Below are positions 15,582-24,941 of a stretch of DNA of 41,743 bases, one piece after another (within the stretch, counting starts at the first letter, position 1; every line of letters starts with the position of its first letter). The position numbers and the translations under genes are program-made. The stretch is taken from contig DLGZ01000009.1 of the NCBI GenBank assembly GCA_002482965.1, forward strand, positions 53,666 to 95,408. Direction: 5' to 3'. Below the pieces are notes generated by a model, which saw nothing but the letters and a program-made list of their open reading frames with translations, had not been told where the DNA came from and did not search any database. Origin of the DNA: Verrucomicrobiaceae bacterium UBA7681. Its GTDB lineage: Bacteria > Verrucomicrobiota > Verrucomicrobiia > Verrucomicrobiales > Verrucomicrobiaceae.

Positions 15582-16315
15582 TTTGCGCCTAGCACGTTTT
15601 GCAGCCAGACCAGCTCGGAGGCCACTTCCTCCGGGGAAAGAACTGTTTTGATGACCTCGCTGCGCAGCAAATCGCGAAACTTACCACGCACACGGTGGAT
15701 GAGCACGCGGACAGCCGCCTCACTGGAGCCCAGCTTTTGGGCGATCTCCTTCTGCGAGGGCGGCTCAGCATCCCAAACAAGAAAAGGCAGCAGCAGCTCG
15801 AACACCTGCTCCCGGCCGGTGGCGATGAAGGTCTCACGCAGCTTGTCGCGCACATGAGCCACCAGTTCCTGAGCCCAGGCGTGGCTGAAGATCCACTCCG
15901 GGTCGTGGCCGTCCACAGGCTCATGGGCGTAGCGTTCCTCAGCGTTCATCTCGTCAAAAGAGAGATGCACGATGCCGCCGCCGCGTTTCTGAGCGGCATG
16001 GTGGCGGGTGTGGTTGCTCAGCAGGCGCATGAGCACACCCAGGAGAAAGGTGCGCAGCTTTCCCGCGTCCTTTCGTGCGGACTGGATGGCTTGGTCAGTG
16101 ACCAAATGTTGGAAAAACACCTGAGTCAGGTCCTCGGCATCATGGTCACCATGACCGGAGCGGCGCAGGAAGGCATAGACGGGGTACCAATAGTCTTTGC
16201 AGAGCTGCTCCATGGCATGGGCGGCATCTTCCACGGTGCCTTGCTGTACCATGCGCACCTGCGTCCAGTGTGTTGTGGGAAACACCGGGGTTTTGGGAAA
16301 AAGCGCGGGCGGCAT
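15578..16315 (-). CDS. ECF-type RNA polymerase sigma factor coupled to a kinase
   Basis: A 245-residue sigma-70-family protein. Region 2 lies at about residues 42-105 (YWYPVYAFLRRSGHGDHDAE, then DLTQVFFQHLV), and the region 4 helix-turn-helix at about 188-215 (QKEIAQKLGSSEAAVRVLIH). The ATG at 16315 is chosen; a TTG nine bases further upstream would also be in frame. A longer linker and C-terminal tail than classic ECF factors match groups from Planctomycetes and Verrucomicrobia that lie next to Ser/Thr kinases. No anti-sigma gene is present; instead the overlapping kinase gene follows, so control by phosphorylation is plausible. Its promoters are unknown. A divergent autotransporter gene begins 215 bases upstream. 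Confidence 0.9.
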   Translation of the reverse strand: MPPALFPKTPVFPTTHWTQVRMVQQGTVEDAAHAMEQLCKDYWYPVYAFLRRSGHGDHDAEDLTQVFFQHLVTDQAIQSARKDAGKLRTFLLGVLMRLLSNHTRHHAAQKRGGGIVHLSFDEMNAEERYAHEPVDGHDPEWIFSHAWAQELVAHVRDKLRETFIATGREQVFELLLPFLVWDAEPPSQKEIAQKLGSSEAAVRVLIHRVRGKFRDLLRSEVIKTVLSPEEVASELVWLQNVLGAK

Positions 16316-16530
16316 GCGGATCAAAATCTGGCGCGGCGTCGATGAAGCAACTTCTGATCAGACCGTAGACGATAACAGGCGTTCATGCAGATTTCCACCC
16401 ACTTGGATGGCGAATCGCAAAAAAGTCATTTTTGGCTGTAACGCCGAGGGCGGGATTCCGAGAGAAGGGGCGCCGGTGCTCCTCCTGAGCGCTGGCGAGT
16501 GCCCCCCACCTCTCTTCCGCCATCACCCCC

Positions 16531-19500
16531 ATGATCCGTCCGCCTCTCGCTTTCTTCCAGAAACTCTTATCACGCCTTGGCCTGCTGTCGCTCGCCGGGG
16601 CTCTGCTGCTCCACTCAGGCACGGCGGATGCCGCCTCCTATTGGAATGGTTCCAGCTCCGGCTTGTGGACCACCGACGCCAATTGGAGCACCGATGTGAA
16701 CAGCGGAATCACGGCCACAGCTCCCATCAGCACCACCGATGTGTTTTTCAGCACCACCACGCCTGGACCCTTGAATTTGGGAACTACACTCGGCCAGAAT
16801 TTTTCGATCAACAGCCTCAGCTATCTCAGCACTGCGGCCACCACGTCCATTGGCGGTGGTGGTGTGAACACGCTCACCATCGGCACCGGCGGCATCACTG
16901 TTGAGGAGACTGCCGTTGCCGCGACGCACGTCATCACGGCAGATGTGATCCTGGGGGCGAACCAAATCTGGACCATCGGCTCCACATCCGCCGCGAGTTC
17001 AACCAGCTTCAGAGTGGGCGGCGGCATCAGCGGCGCTTTTTCCCTGACCAAGGCAGGCAGAGGTGTCCTCGATCTAGGGGGCACGGCAAGCTATACGGGC
17101 AGCACCACGGTCAGTGCGGGGACGCTTTTTGTGAACGGCGGTGGCCAGATCACCGATACGAGCAGCATCCTCGTTGACGGCTTGCCTGCGGACAATGCCA
17201 TTCTGACAGTCGATGGTGCGACCAGCAGTGTCGCCACCACAGGCACTTTGTCCATCGGCACCGGCAGCACCAACGGAACGGGCGCGTTGAACATCCTCAA
17301 TGGCGCCACCGTGACGAGCGCCGGTACTACCCTCATCGGCAATCAGTCTGGTGGCGTCACTGCCAACTTCGGGACGGCCACGGTGGACGGCACGGGATCA
17401 ACCTTGACCGCTACTGCGGTTAGTCTCGGGGCCTCCAGCACTCTGAACATCCAGAACGGCGCCGCAGTGAACATCGGCGCGGGCGCGGGAACACTCACCG
17501 TGGGCTTTTCCGGCGGCGGCCCAGCTACGCTGAATATCGGCGCTTTCGCAGGAGGCACCACCGCAGGGACGCTGAGTGCCGCCACCCTCTCGCGCAACGG
17601 AGGCCCCGGGAAAGTCAATTTCAACCAGACTGACGCCTCCTACACCTTCGCGCCCAACATCACGGGTGCCATTGCCGTGGAACAGCGGGGCACGGGCACG
17701 ACCATTCTCACCGGAACGAACTCATACGCGGGAGTCACGACCATCACCACCGGTGTCCTGCAGATCGGCAATGGCGGCACCACAGGCACCCTCGGCAGTG
17801 CCAATGTGGTGAACAACGCCACCCTGAACTTCAACCGCAGCAATCCGCTCGCCGTGGCCAACGTCATCAGCGGCACGGGTGCGGTCAACCAGAACGGCAC
17901 CGGCACGACCACCCTCAGCGCCACCAACCAGACCTACACCGGTGCCACGACGGTAAACGCTGGCACACTGGAACTGACCGGCGGCGTCAACAGCATGTAC
18001 AGCAGCGGCGTCACCGCCGGCCAGGTCACGGTGAACAGCGGCGGAACGCTCCTGCTCAGTGGCACGGACACCTTCGGTCAGTCGAGCAGCGCTCTGAACG
18101 TGGTGCTCACGGTCAATGCAGGCGGCACTGTGAAAAACGGTGCTGGTTTCTACAATCCCTTCCGCAATGCCGTTTTCAATGGTGGCACATTGGAGACCAA
18201 CAACGGTGTCTTGGCTGACTACCAAGCCTTTGGCCTTGAAGGCACGGTGACGATCGGTGGAAGCAGCGCCACGAATTTTTCCACTGTGGGCACCACCAAC
18301 AACGGCATCAGCATCGGCCGCCAGGGCGTGGCCGCGACGACGACCTTTGACGTGGCCGATGCCACCAGCAGCGCCGCCGCAGACCTCGTCGTCGCAGTTG
18401 CAGTGACCGACATGGGCGGCCAGGTAAGCAGCCTGTCCAAGACCGGCGCGGGCACCATGCTCTTCACCGCTGCCAGTGCCGTCAGCTACACCGGCACCAC
18501 CAGCATCAGTGCGGGTGGTTACGTGATGAACGGCACCCAGACGGGCGCGGGTAACTTTACCGTGGACAGCGGGGCCATGCTGGCCGGCGCGGGGGCTATC
18601 AGCACGGCTGCGGGGCAGTCGATGTTCCTCAATGGCACGGTCAGCGTGGGAGATCCCACCGGAGTGGCCACGGCTGCCACCTTTTCCCTGGCGACCTCCG
18701 GCGGCGGCAGCGTGGTCTTTGGGACTGGCAGCGTTATCCTCATGGACGTCTTCACCGGCGCAGGAGCAGGTGACAATACCGGCAATGCGGCTTCCGCAGA
18801 CAGGATCAGCCTGACCGGCACTTTGACGACGACCACCACTGGCACTCTGGTGCTGGCCAATCCAAACGCCCTCAATAGCTTTGCCGCTGGTGACCAGTGG
18901 AAGCTGTTCGACCTCAACGCAGGTGCCGGCAGCATCGTCGGGGATCTCACCGTCATTGACACGGCGCTCGGTTTGGTGAACGGCCTTACCGGCGAGTTTG
19001 ACAAGCTTACAGGGATTTATCGCATTGTGGGCAGTACGCCGCAGCTCTCCGCCCAGCAGTCCGGCCTGCAGACGGCGGCTGCGCAAGGCCAGGCTCTCAT
19101 GGCCGCCGTGCAGGGAATGTTGGGGGACATCAATGGCCGCCTCTTCAACCTGCGTGCTGGTTGGGGTGAGGAAAGCGATGACACTCTGGCCGCGTCGATG
19201 GATGACGGCGTCATCATCGGTCAGGGAGACGGCTCTAAAAACCCGGTCGCCAAAAGAGTGAGCCGCACCCGCCAGTGGGAATTCTTCACCACGGTGAACT
19301 ATGCCAACATCAACATCAGCACGATCCGCTCACAGGCTGGGGTGCAGTCGCAGACCTGGGCCCCCGGAGTGGGTATTGAGCGTCATTTTTCGCGGAGTCT
19401 CACGCTGGGCTTCGCCGCGAATTTGATGGAAACACACCAAACCTACAGCGGCGGTTTGGGAACACTGGATATCGAAGGCGTGGCCCTCAGCACCTACATC

Positions 19501-20103
19501 TCCTACGTGCGCAGAGCCTTCTGGAGTGATCTGCTTTACAGCTTTGGCCGCTTTGACCTGACCTCTGACCGCAATCCCGGCTTTGCCTTTCCCATCGCCA
19601 CCGGCAACACGACAGCCTATACCAATGCCGTGCAGTTCAACTCCGGCTGGAACTTCCGCTTCCAAAACAACACGCTCGTCACCGGTCCTTTCGTTGGTCT
19701 CGATTACCTGCATGCCACGGTGGACTCCTACTCTGAATCTGGCGGTGGCCTGGCCGCACTGGCCTACAACAAACGCAGCTACGACTCGCTCATCAGCCGT
19801 GTGGGCTGGAGCGTGAGCAAAAGCGTTCAGACAGACTTTGCGCTCATCACACCGCAGTTACGTCTCAGTTACGAGCGCCAAAACATCACCAACAACAACG
19901 GCACCAGTGTGAACCTGATCAACCAGCCCTTCAGCGCCACGACCAACAGCCAGGCTCCCGGTCAGGATTACGTGGTGGCAGGCTTGGGCGTGAACTTTCA
20001 GTTCACCCCGGCCTTTAACATGTTGCTGACCTATCAGGGCCAGTTCTTCCGTCAGGACATGCAGGCGCATTACGGCAGCGTCCGCTTCGGATACAAATTT
20101 TGA
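16531..20103 (+). CDS. autotransporter with PATR passenger repeats and beta-barrel
   Basis: A 1190-residue surface protein. A signal peptide covers about residues 1-35 (LLSLAGALLLHSGTADAAS). The passenger (about 36-900) is Gly/Thr/Ser/Asn-rich and opens with SYWNGSSSGLWTTDANWST, typical of autotransporter-associated beta-strand proteins. Repeats of type TLTGxNxYxGxTTVxAGTL appear near residues 180, 391, 460 and 640. The C-terminal 280 residues (from about 911) form an autotransporter barrel ending in aromatic Phe (VRFGYKF). The passenger should fold as a beta-helix outside the cell; no catalytic motif was seen, so adhesion or a structural surface role is likely. The gene is monocistronic, with a strong terminator after it, and is divergent from the sigma factor gene. 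Confidence 0.92.
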   Translation: MIRPPLAFFQKLLSRLGLLSLAGALLLHSGTADAASYWNGSSSGLWTTDANWSTDVNSGITATAPISTTDVFFSTTTPGPLNLGTTLGQNFSINSLSYLSTAATTSIGGGGVNTLTIGTGGITVEETAVAATHVITADVILGANQIWTIGSTSAASSTSFRVGGGISGAFSLTKAGRGVLDLGGTASYTGSTTVSAGTLFVNGGGQITDTSSILVDGLPADNAILTVDGATSSVATTGTLSIGTGSTNGTGALNILNGATVTSAGTTLIGNQSGGVTANFGTATVDGTGSTLTATAVSLGASSTLNIQNGAAVNIGAGAGTLTVGFSGGGPATLNIGAFAGGTTAGTLSAATLSRNGGPGKVNFNQTDASYTFAPNITGAIAVEQRGTGTTILTGTNSYAGVTTITTGVLQIGNGGTTGTLGSANVVNNATLNFNRSNPLAVANVISGTGAVNQNGTGTTTLSATNQTYTGATTVNAGTLELTGGVNSMYSSGVTAGQVTVNSGGTLLLSGTDTFGQSSSALNVVLTVNAGGTVKNGAGFYNPFRNAVFNGGTLETNNGVLADYQAFGLEGTVTIGGSSATNFSTVGTTNNGISIGRQGVAATTTFDVADATSSAAADLVVAVAVTDMGGQVSSLSKTGAGTMLFTAASAVSYTGTTSISAGGYVMNGTQTGAGNFTVDSGAMLAGAGAISTAAGQSMFLNGTVSVGDPTGVATAATFSLATSGGGSVVFGTGSVILMDVFTGAGAGDNTGNAASADRISLTGTLTTTTTGTLVLANPNALNSFAAGDQWKLFDLNAGAGSIVGDLTVIDTALGLVNGLTGEFDKLTGIYRIVGSTPQLSAQQSGLQTAAAQGQALMAAVQGMLGDINGRLFNLRAGWGEESDDTLAASMDDGVIIGQGDGSKNPVAKRVSRTRQWEFFTTVNYANINISTIRSQAGVQSQTWAPGVGIERHFSRSLTLGFAANLMETHQTYSGGLGTLDIEGVALSTYISYVRRAFWSDLLYSFGRFDLTSDRNPGFAFPIATGNTTAYTNAVQFNSGWNFRFQNNTLVTGPFVGLDYLHATVDSYSESGGGLAALAYNKRSYDSLISRVGWSVSKSVQTDFALITPQLRLSYERQNITNNNGTSVNLINQPFSATTNSQAPGQDYVVAGLGVNFQFTPAFNMLLTYQGQFFRQDMQAHYGSVRFGYKF

Positions 20104-20134
20104 TGCCGATTTTCAGGTTGAGTCGAGTCCAAAG

Positions 20135-20163
20135 GGCGGTGCCGCAAGGCACCGCCTCTTTTT
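20135..20163 (+). terminator. Rho-independent terminator of the autotransporter gene
   Basis: GGCGGTGCC (20135-20143) and GGCACCGCC (20148-20156) form a perfect 9-bp stem closed by a GCAA tetraloop of the stable GNRA class, followed by TCTTTTT. It begins 31 bases after the stop codon and also separates this gene from the convergent FHA-cyclase gene. Confidence 0.93.
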
Positions 20164-20194
20164 ATGGCTGCCGTATGGAGGCTGCTGCGAGATC

Positions 20195-21064
20195 TCAAGC
20201 GACCAGCGTGTAAAAGGGATAGGTCTTCGAAAAGCCTTCCACCGTGCATTCACAGACGAGGCGGACTTCTTTCTCCGCCGCCATGCGTTTCACGGCGGCT
20301 TCGGTGAAGAGGATGTTTTGCTTCTGAGTGGCGGCCACTTTTTCGACACGGAAGACGAAATTGATTTCGGGGCCATGAAGATTGAGTTCGTTCATCGTCG
20401 GTACGGTGCCGAGCATGGCGGCACCGAAATGCAGCACGAGGCGGAAAGGAGGATTCGCCGCCAGCTGCGCTTCATACAGCTTGGCCACAGCCTGGCGCAC
20501 CTGGATGGCGCTGTCCTCGGTATCGTCCCAGTAGCAGAAAAATCCGTCACCAAGGTATTTCGACATGTGGCCGCCGCATTCGTCGATGATCTGGCGGCAG
20601 TTCTTGAACCAGCTCCCGGTCATGCGCGGGAACTGCGCACCGGGGAGTGTCTGGGAGAGCTGGGTGGAACCGATGATGTCCGCCACCATGAGCCAGCACT
20701 GCGCCTGGCGGATGTGGATCATCGTCGAAGCCATGGCTTGCTGGCCCACTGGGTGCATGGCGCTGAGTATCTCCGAGGAAAATTCCAGCTCGTTGCTGGC
20801 GATGCGGATGAGGTCGCCATTGTGCAGTCGTACCGACTGCGAGATGCGGCGGCCGTTTACATAGGTGCCGTTCGCGCTGCCGAGATCGACCAGCCAGAAT
20901 TCGCGCTCGCCCTGCGCCTGGATGATGGCGTGGCGGCGTGAGACTTCACTGTCGGCCACCGGGATGGAATTGTCAGGTGAACGGCCGATGGAGCAGGTGC
21001 CGTTCAGATCATGGCGCTCCCCGTTGGGAAGGCGCAGCCAGGACTGGAGGAGGTTGGTGCTCAT
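20195..21064 (-). CDS. FHA domain-class III nucleotidyl cyclase protein
   Basis: A 289-residue soluble protein. An FHA phosphothreonine-binding domain fills about residues 8-100, with the textbook motifs SIGRSPDN, SRRHAII and GSANGTYVNG. A class III cyclase homology domain follows (about 122-289): metal-binding Asp D129 (VADIIGST) and D173 (KYLGDGFF), purine-recognition Lys K169, and an N235-x3-R239 pair (GPEINFVFR). The second base-selecting position appears to be Pro, so cAMP versus cGMP production, or any activity, is uncertain. The ATG at 21064 is preferred to a TTG at 21091. A phosphoprotein ligand for the FHA domain could come from kinases such as the one at 12351-15581. No membrane segment is present. 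Confidence 0.9.
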   Translation of the reverse strand: MSTNLLQSWLRLPNGERHDLNGTCSIGRSPDNSIPVADSEVSRRHAIIQAQGEREFWLVDLGSANGTYVNGRRISQSVRLHNGDLIRIASNELEFSSEILSAMHPVGQQAMASTMIHIRQAQCWLMVADIIGSTQLSQTLPGAQFPRMTGSWFKNCRQIIDECGGHMSKYLGDGFFCYWDDTEDSAIQVRQAVAKLYEAQLAANPPFRLVLHFGAAMLGTVPTMNELNLHGPEINFVFRVEKVAATQKQNILFTEAAVKRMAAEKEVRLVCECTVEGFSKTYPFYTLVA

Positions 21065-21170
21065 GCTGTGAATAAACGTGAATTCTGACAAAGGATGTCA
21101 TCCAAGCCAAGACTCGTTATCAAGAATTATCATCTGGCCGAGCCTTGCCCATGAACGCATGGCGGGGAAT

Positions 21171-21184
21171 GTTCATGCATGAAC
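21171..21184. promoter_or_regulatory. palindrome over the start of the small membrane protein gene
   Basis: GTTCATGCATGAAC is a perfect 14-base palindrome that contains the proposed ATG at 21179. Its left arm is also the inverse of CATGAAC at 21150-21156, 14 bases away. The arrangement resembles an operator overlapping a translation start; no binding protein is suggested. Confidence 0.35.
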
Positions 21185-21463
21185 GAAGAGGTCCCGCTTT
21201 CACTGCATGCCGTGTTCAACTACGGCGAGGCCGGGCTGTGGTTCATCATCGCGCTGGTTCTTGCCGTGCGGCTGCGGATGAAACGACCTTGGCGCTGGCT
21301 GCTGCCTGTGGCCTTCGCGTGCTTTGGTGTTTCCGATCTCATTGAGGTGCAAACAGGCGCGTGGTGGGAGCCTTGGTGGCTGTTTGTTTTGAAAGCCGCC
21401 TGCGCGCTGGTGTTTCTGCTGGCATGGCGCGCGCATCGGCGGCAGGGAAAGCCCCATGGCTGA
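21179..21463 (+). CDS. small three-helix membrane protein
   Basis: A 94-residue protein with three hydrophobic segments (AGLWFIIALVLAV; WLLPVAFACFGVSDLI; WLFVLKAACALVFLLAW) and a basic C-terminal tail. Trp- and Gly-containing loops and a conserved-looking Asp-Leu-Ile-Glu motif (SDLIEVQTGAWW) point to a genuine membrane protein. Its family is not recognised. The stop overlaps the Nudix gene start by eight bases, so the two are probably translated together. The ATG at 21179 lies within a palindrome. Confidence 0.7.
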   Translation: MNEEVPLSLHAVFNYGEAGLWFIIALVLAVRLRMKRPWRWLLPVAFACFGVSDLIEVQTGAWWEPWWLFVLKAACALVFLLAWRAHRRQGKPHG

Positions 21464-21989
21464 ATCTCCTTTCAAATTTTGCAGCGACTGCGGCAATGGC
21501 GAGTGGATCACGAGGAGTGACCGCGAGTTTGTCTGTGCCGCTTGTGGCTTCCGACATTTCATCACGCCGATCCCGGCTGCTGTGGCGCTGCTTATTGATG
21601 AGCAGGATCGTGTTCTCATTATCCGCCGCGCGCATGAGCCTGGCTTCGGCCTGCTCGGTCTGCCCGGCGGTGTCATCGAGCCTGAAGAAAGCGGCGAGAT
21701 GGCTGCCGCACGTGAAACGCATGAGGAGGTGGGCATTGAACTGCCTGCGAGCGCATTCACCTACCTCTGCACTCTCAACAATCGCTACCTGTTTCAAGGC
21801 TACATCTGGCCCACGCTGGATCTCTGCTACATCGCCCGCGTGCCGGACTTCAACGATGTGGTGATGCAGGAGTCGGAGGTGTCGGAATTCCTGATCTGCC
21901 CGCTGGATGAAGTGCCGCTGGAGGAGTTTGCGTTTGAGTCGAATGCGGAGGCGGTCAGGCGATGGCGGACCGGGCGCCCTGCTGCTTGA
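21456..21989 (+). CDS. Nudix hydrolase with N-terminal zinc ribbon
   Basis: A 177-residue cytoplasmic protein. Four cysteines (C9, C12, C27, C30; CSDCG and CAACG) form a zinc ribbon like that of NudC-type NADH pyrophosphatases, though the whole protein is shorter than NudC. The Nudix box spans residues 72-94 (GX5EX7RETHEEVGI), complete apart from Thr in the usual hydrophobic position after RE. It hydrolyses a nucleoside diphosphate linked to another moiety; substrate candidates (NAD(H), ADP-ribose) cannot be separated. It overlaps the preceding small membrane protein gene by eight bases and is followed after 37 bases by a toxin-antitoxin pair on the same strand. Confidence 0.9.
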   Translation: MAESPFKFCSDCGNGEWITRSDREFVCAACGFRHFITPIPAAVALLIDEQDRVLIIRRAHEPGFGLLGLPGGVIEPEESGEMAAARETHEEVGIELPASAFTYLCTLNNRYLFQGYIWPTLDLCYIARVPDFNDVVMQESEVSEFLICPLDEVPLEEFAFESNAEAVRRWRTGRPAA

Positions 21990-22026
21990 ACTTGCCAGTT
22001 CCATCATGGTTGATTATGTTACTGAC

Positions 22027-22239
22027 ATGAGTTCCGTGATCGAAATCGAATCCGCAATCAGCAGTCTGCCGAAGAAAGATTTCTGGAAGCTGGCCGAATG
22101 GTTTGATCAGGAGAAAGCAAAAAGCTGGGATGAACAGATGAAGGCGGATGCGGAAGCGGGCCGCCTTGATTTTCTCTTCGAAGAAGCCAGCACTTCAAGG
22201 ACTGCAGGCCATAACCAACCTTGGCCAGCGGATGTATGA
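22027..22239 (+). CDS. putative antitoxin of a type II toxin-antitoxin pair
   Basis: A 70-residue, highly charged protein starting at MSSVIEIESAIS (ATG 22027; an in-frame ATG at 22006 would add seven residues). The N-terminal helical region (LPKKDFWKLAEWFDQEK) and acidic C-terminal half (KADAEAGRLDFLFEEA) match small antitoxins found before RelE/ParE-like toxins. Its stop overlaps the toxin start as ATGA, the usual coupling. It should bind and neutralise the toxin and repress the pair. No clear palindromic operator was found upstream. Confidence 0.75.
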   Translation: MSSVIEIESAISSLPKKDFWKLAEWFDQEKAKSWDEQMKADAEAGRLDFLFEEASTSRTAGHNQPWPADV

Positions 22240-22505
22240 AATCGACTGCGTCGCCACGGTTTTGGAAACTTCTCGTGGCGCTTCCAAAGGATGTCGAAGA
22301 ACTGGCTGAGAAGAATTATCAGCTATGGCGCTCCAATCCGCAGCACCCTTCGCTCAATTTCAAGCGACTGGCAGGAGCAGGTCACCGGTTTTCCGTCCGC
22401 GTAGGCGAGCACTATCGGGCCATTGGCTGGAAGCTTGATGATGGTGGCGTTGAGTGGGTGTGGATAGGCACGCATGCGGATTATGACCAGATGCTGAGGC
22501 GGTGA
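22236..22505 (+). CDS. RelE/ParE-superfamily toxin
   Basis: An 89-residue basic protein. The motifs RFWKLLVALPKDVEELAEKN, PSLNFKRLAG, FSVRVGEHYRAIG and WVWIGTHADYDQML follow the RelE-like fold, in which a core Arg/Lys surface and a C-terminal His/Tyr contribute to ribosome-dependent mRNA cutting in related toxins. Whether this branch is an mRNA interferase or a gyrase-type ParE toxin cannot be told. The ATG at 22236 overlaps the antitoxin stop. The module follows the Nudix gene with no sign of a mobile element. Confidence 0.82.
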   Translation: MKSTASPRFWKLLVALPKDVEELAEKNYQLWRSNPQHPSLNFKRLAGAGHRFSVRVGEHYRAIGWKLDDGGVEWVWIGTHADYDQMLRR

Positions 22506-22537
22506 GGCCCGCCTGGCGGATCAAGTCCCCCAGCTCG

Positions 22538-24316
<1,779 letters not shown>

Positions 24317-24388
24317 GGTGTGGTGGCTGGCTAGAATGCCGGATTGCCGCCATGACGCAAACGGGAAGCAGCAAAGGGTTGCAAGGCA

Positions 24389-24410
24389 TTACATGTTTCT
24401 TACATGTTCC
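24389..24410 (+). promoter_or_regulatory. tandem 11-base direct repeat upstream of the receiver protein gene
   Basis: TTACATGTTTC and TTACATGTTCC are adjacent direct repeats differing at one base, with an 11-base period (one helical turn), ending 38 bases before the ATG at 24449. Direct repeats of this period are typical of OmpR/PhoB-type winged-helix regulators. The protein encoded downstream lacks such a domain, so another regulator would have to bind. Confidence 0.5.
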
Positions 24411-24448
24411 TTGCCGATCAATCGCGAAATGCTACCCTTCGATTCAAT

Positions 24449-24871
24449 ATGGCAAATATTGTTGTTATCGAAGATCATCCCACGGTTTTGAAGCTTCTTT
24501 CCACCCTTTGCCGGGCAGAGGGGCATGAGGTGATGGCTTTCGACAATGCTCGTGGTGGGCTGGAGGCGATTCGGGAGATGGCTCCCGATGTGGCGCTGGT
24601 GGACCGTCGGCTCGGTGACGTCGATGGCCTCGACATGATCCGTGAAGCACGCGCGGCTTCACCCATGACTCGCTTTGTCATGGTTTCCGCGTGTTCGGAG
24701 ACCCGCGATATTGTGACAGCGGTGCGGCGCGGCTTTTGTGATTATGTGACCAAACCTTTTGAGCCCGAAGAGATCAAAAATGCCGTGAACCGTGCGCTCA
24801 GCGAGCCTGCCGAACCTCAGCCGATCTCGCGCCAGAAGCTCGTTATTCTGTGTCCTAAGCGGGCGGCCTGA
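24449..24871 (+). CDS. stand-alone response regulator receiver protein
   Basis: A 140-residue single-domain response regulator. Visible residues are the acidic pocket E8-D9 (VVIEDHP), phosphoacceptor D52 (VALVDRRLGD), S80 (FVMVSACSE) and K102 (YVTKPFEP). After the receiver fold there is only a short tail (about residues 120-140), so there is no DNA-binding or enzymatic output domain; it would act by protein contact like CheY or in a phosphorelay. The ATG at 24449 begins the core strand MANIVVIE. No histidine kinase gene is nearby. An 11-base tandem repeat lies upstream; the HtrA gene follows after 70 bases. Confidence 0.88.
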   Translation: MANIVVIEDHPTVLKLLSTLCRAEGHEVMAFDNARGGLEAIREMAPDVALVDRRLGDVDGLDMIREARAASPMTRFVMVSACSETRDIVTAVRRGFCDYVTKPFEPEEIKNAVNRALSEPAEPQPISRQKLVILCPKRAA

Positions 24872-24941
24872 ATGGAACGGCGGGCATGAGGCTCATAACT
24901 TTGACCTTTGAAGTTCGCAGCCGTTGGCGCATTGGTACCGC

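Noticed and set aside
14298..15857. Long plus-strand open frame opposite the kinase and sigma factor
   Set aside because: The kinase and sigma motifs on the minus strand are unmistakable; this frame is a shadow caused by codon bias.
17722..19086. Long minus-strand open frame opposite the autotransporter passenger
   Set aside because: Composition mirrors the Gly/Thr-rich repeats of the real gene and no family features are seen.
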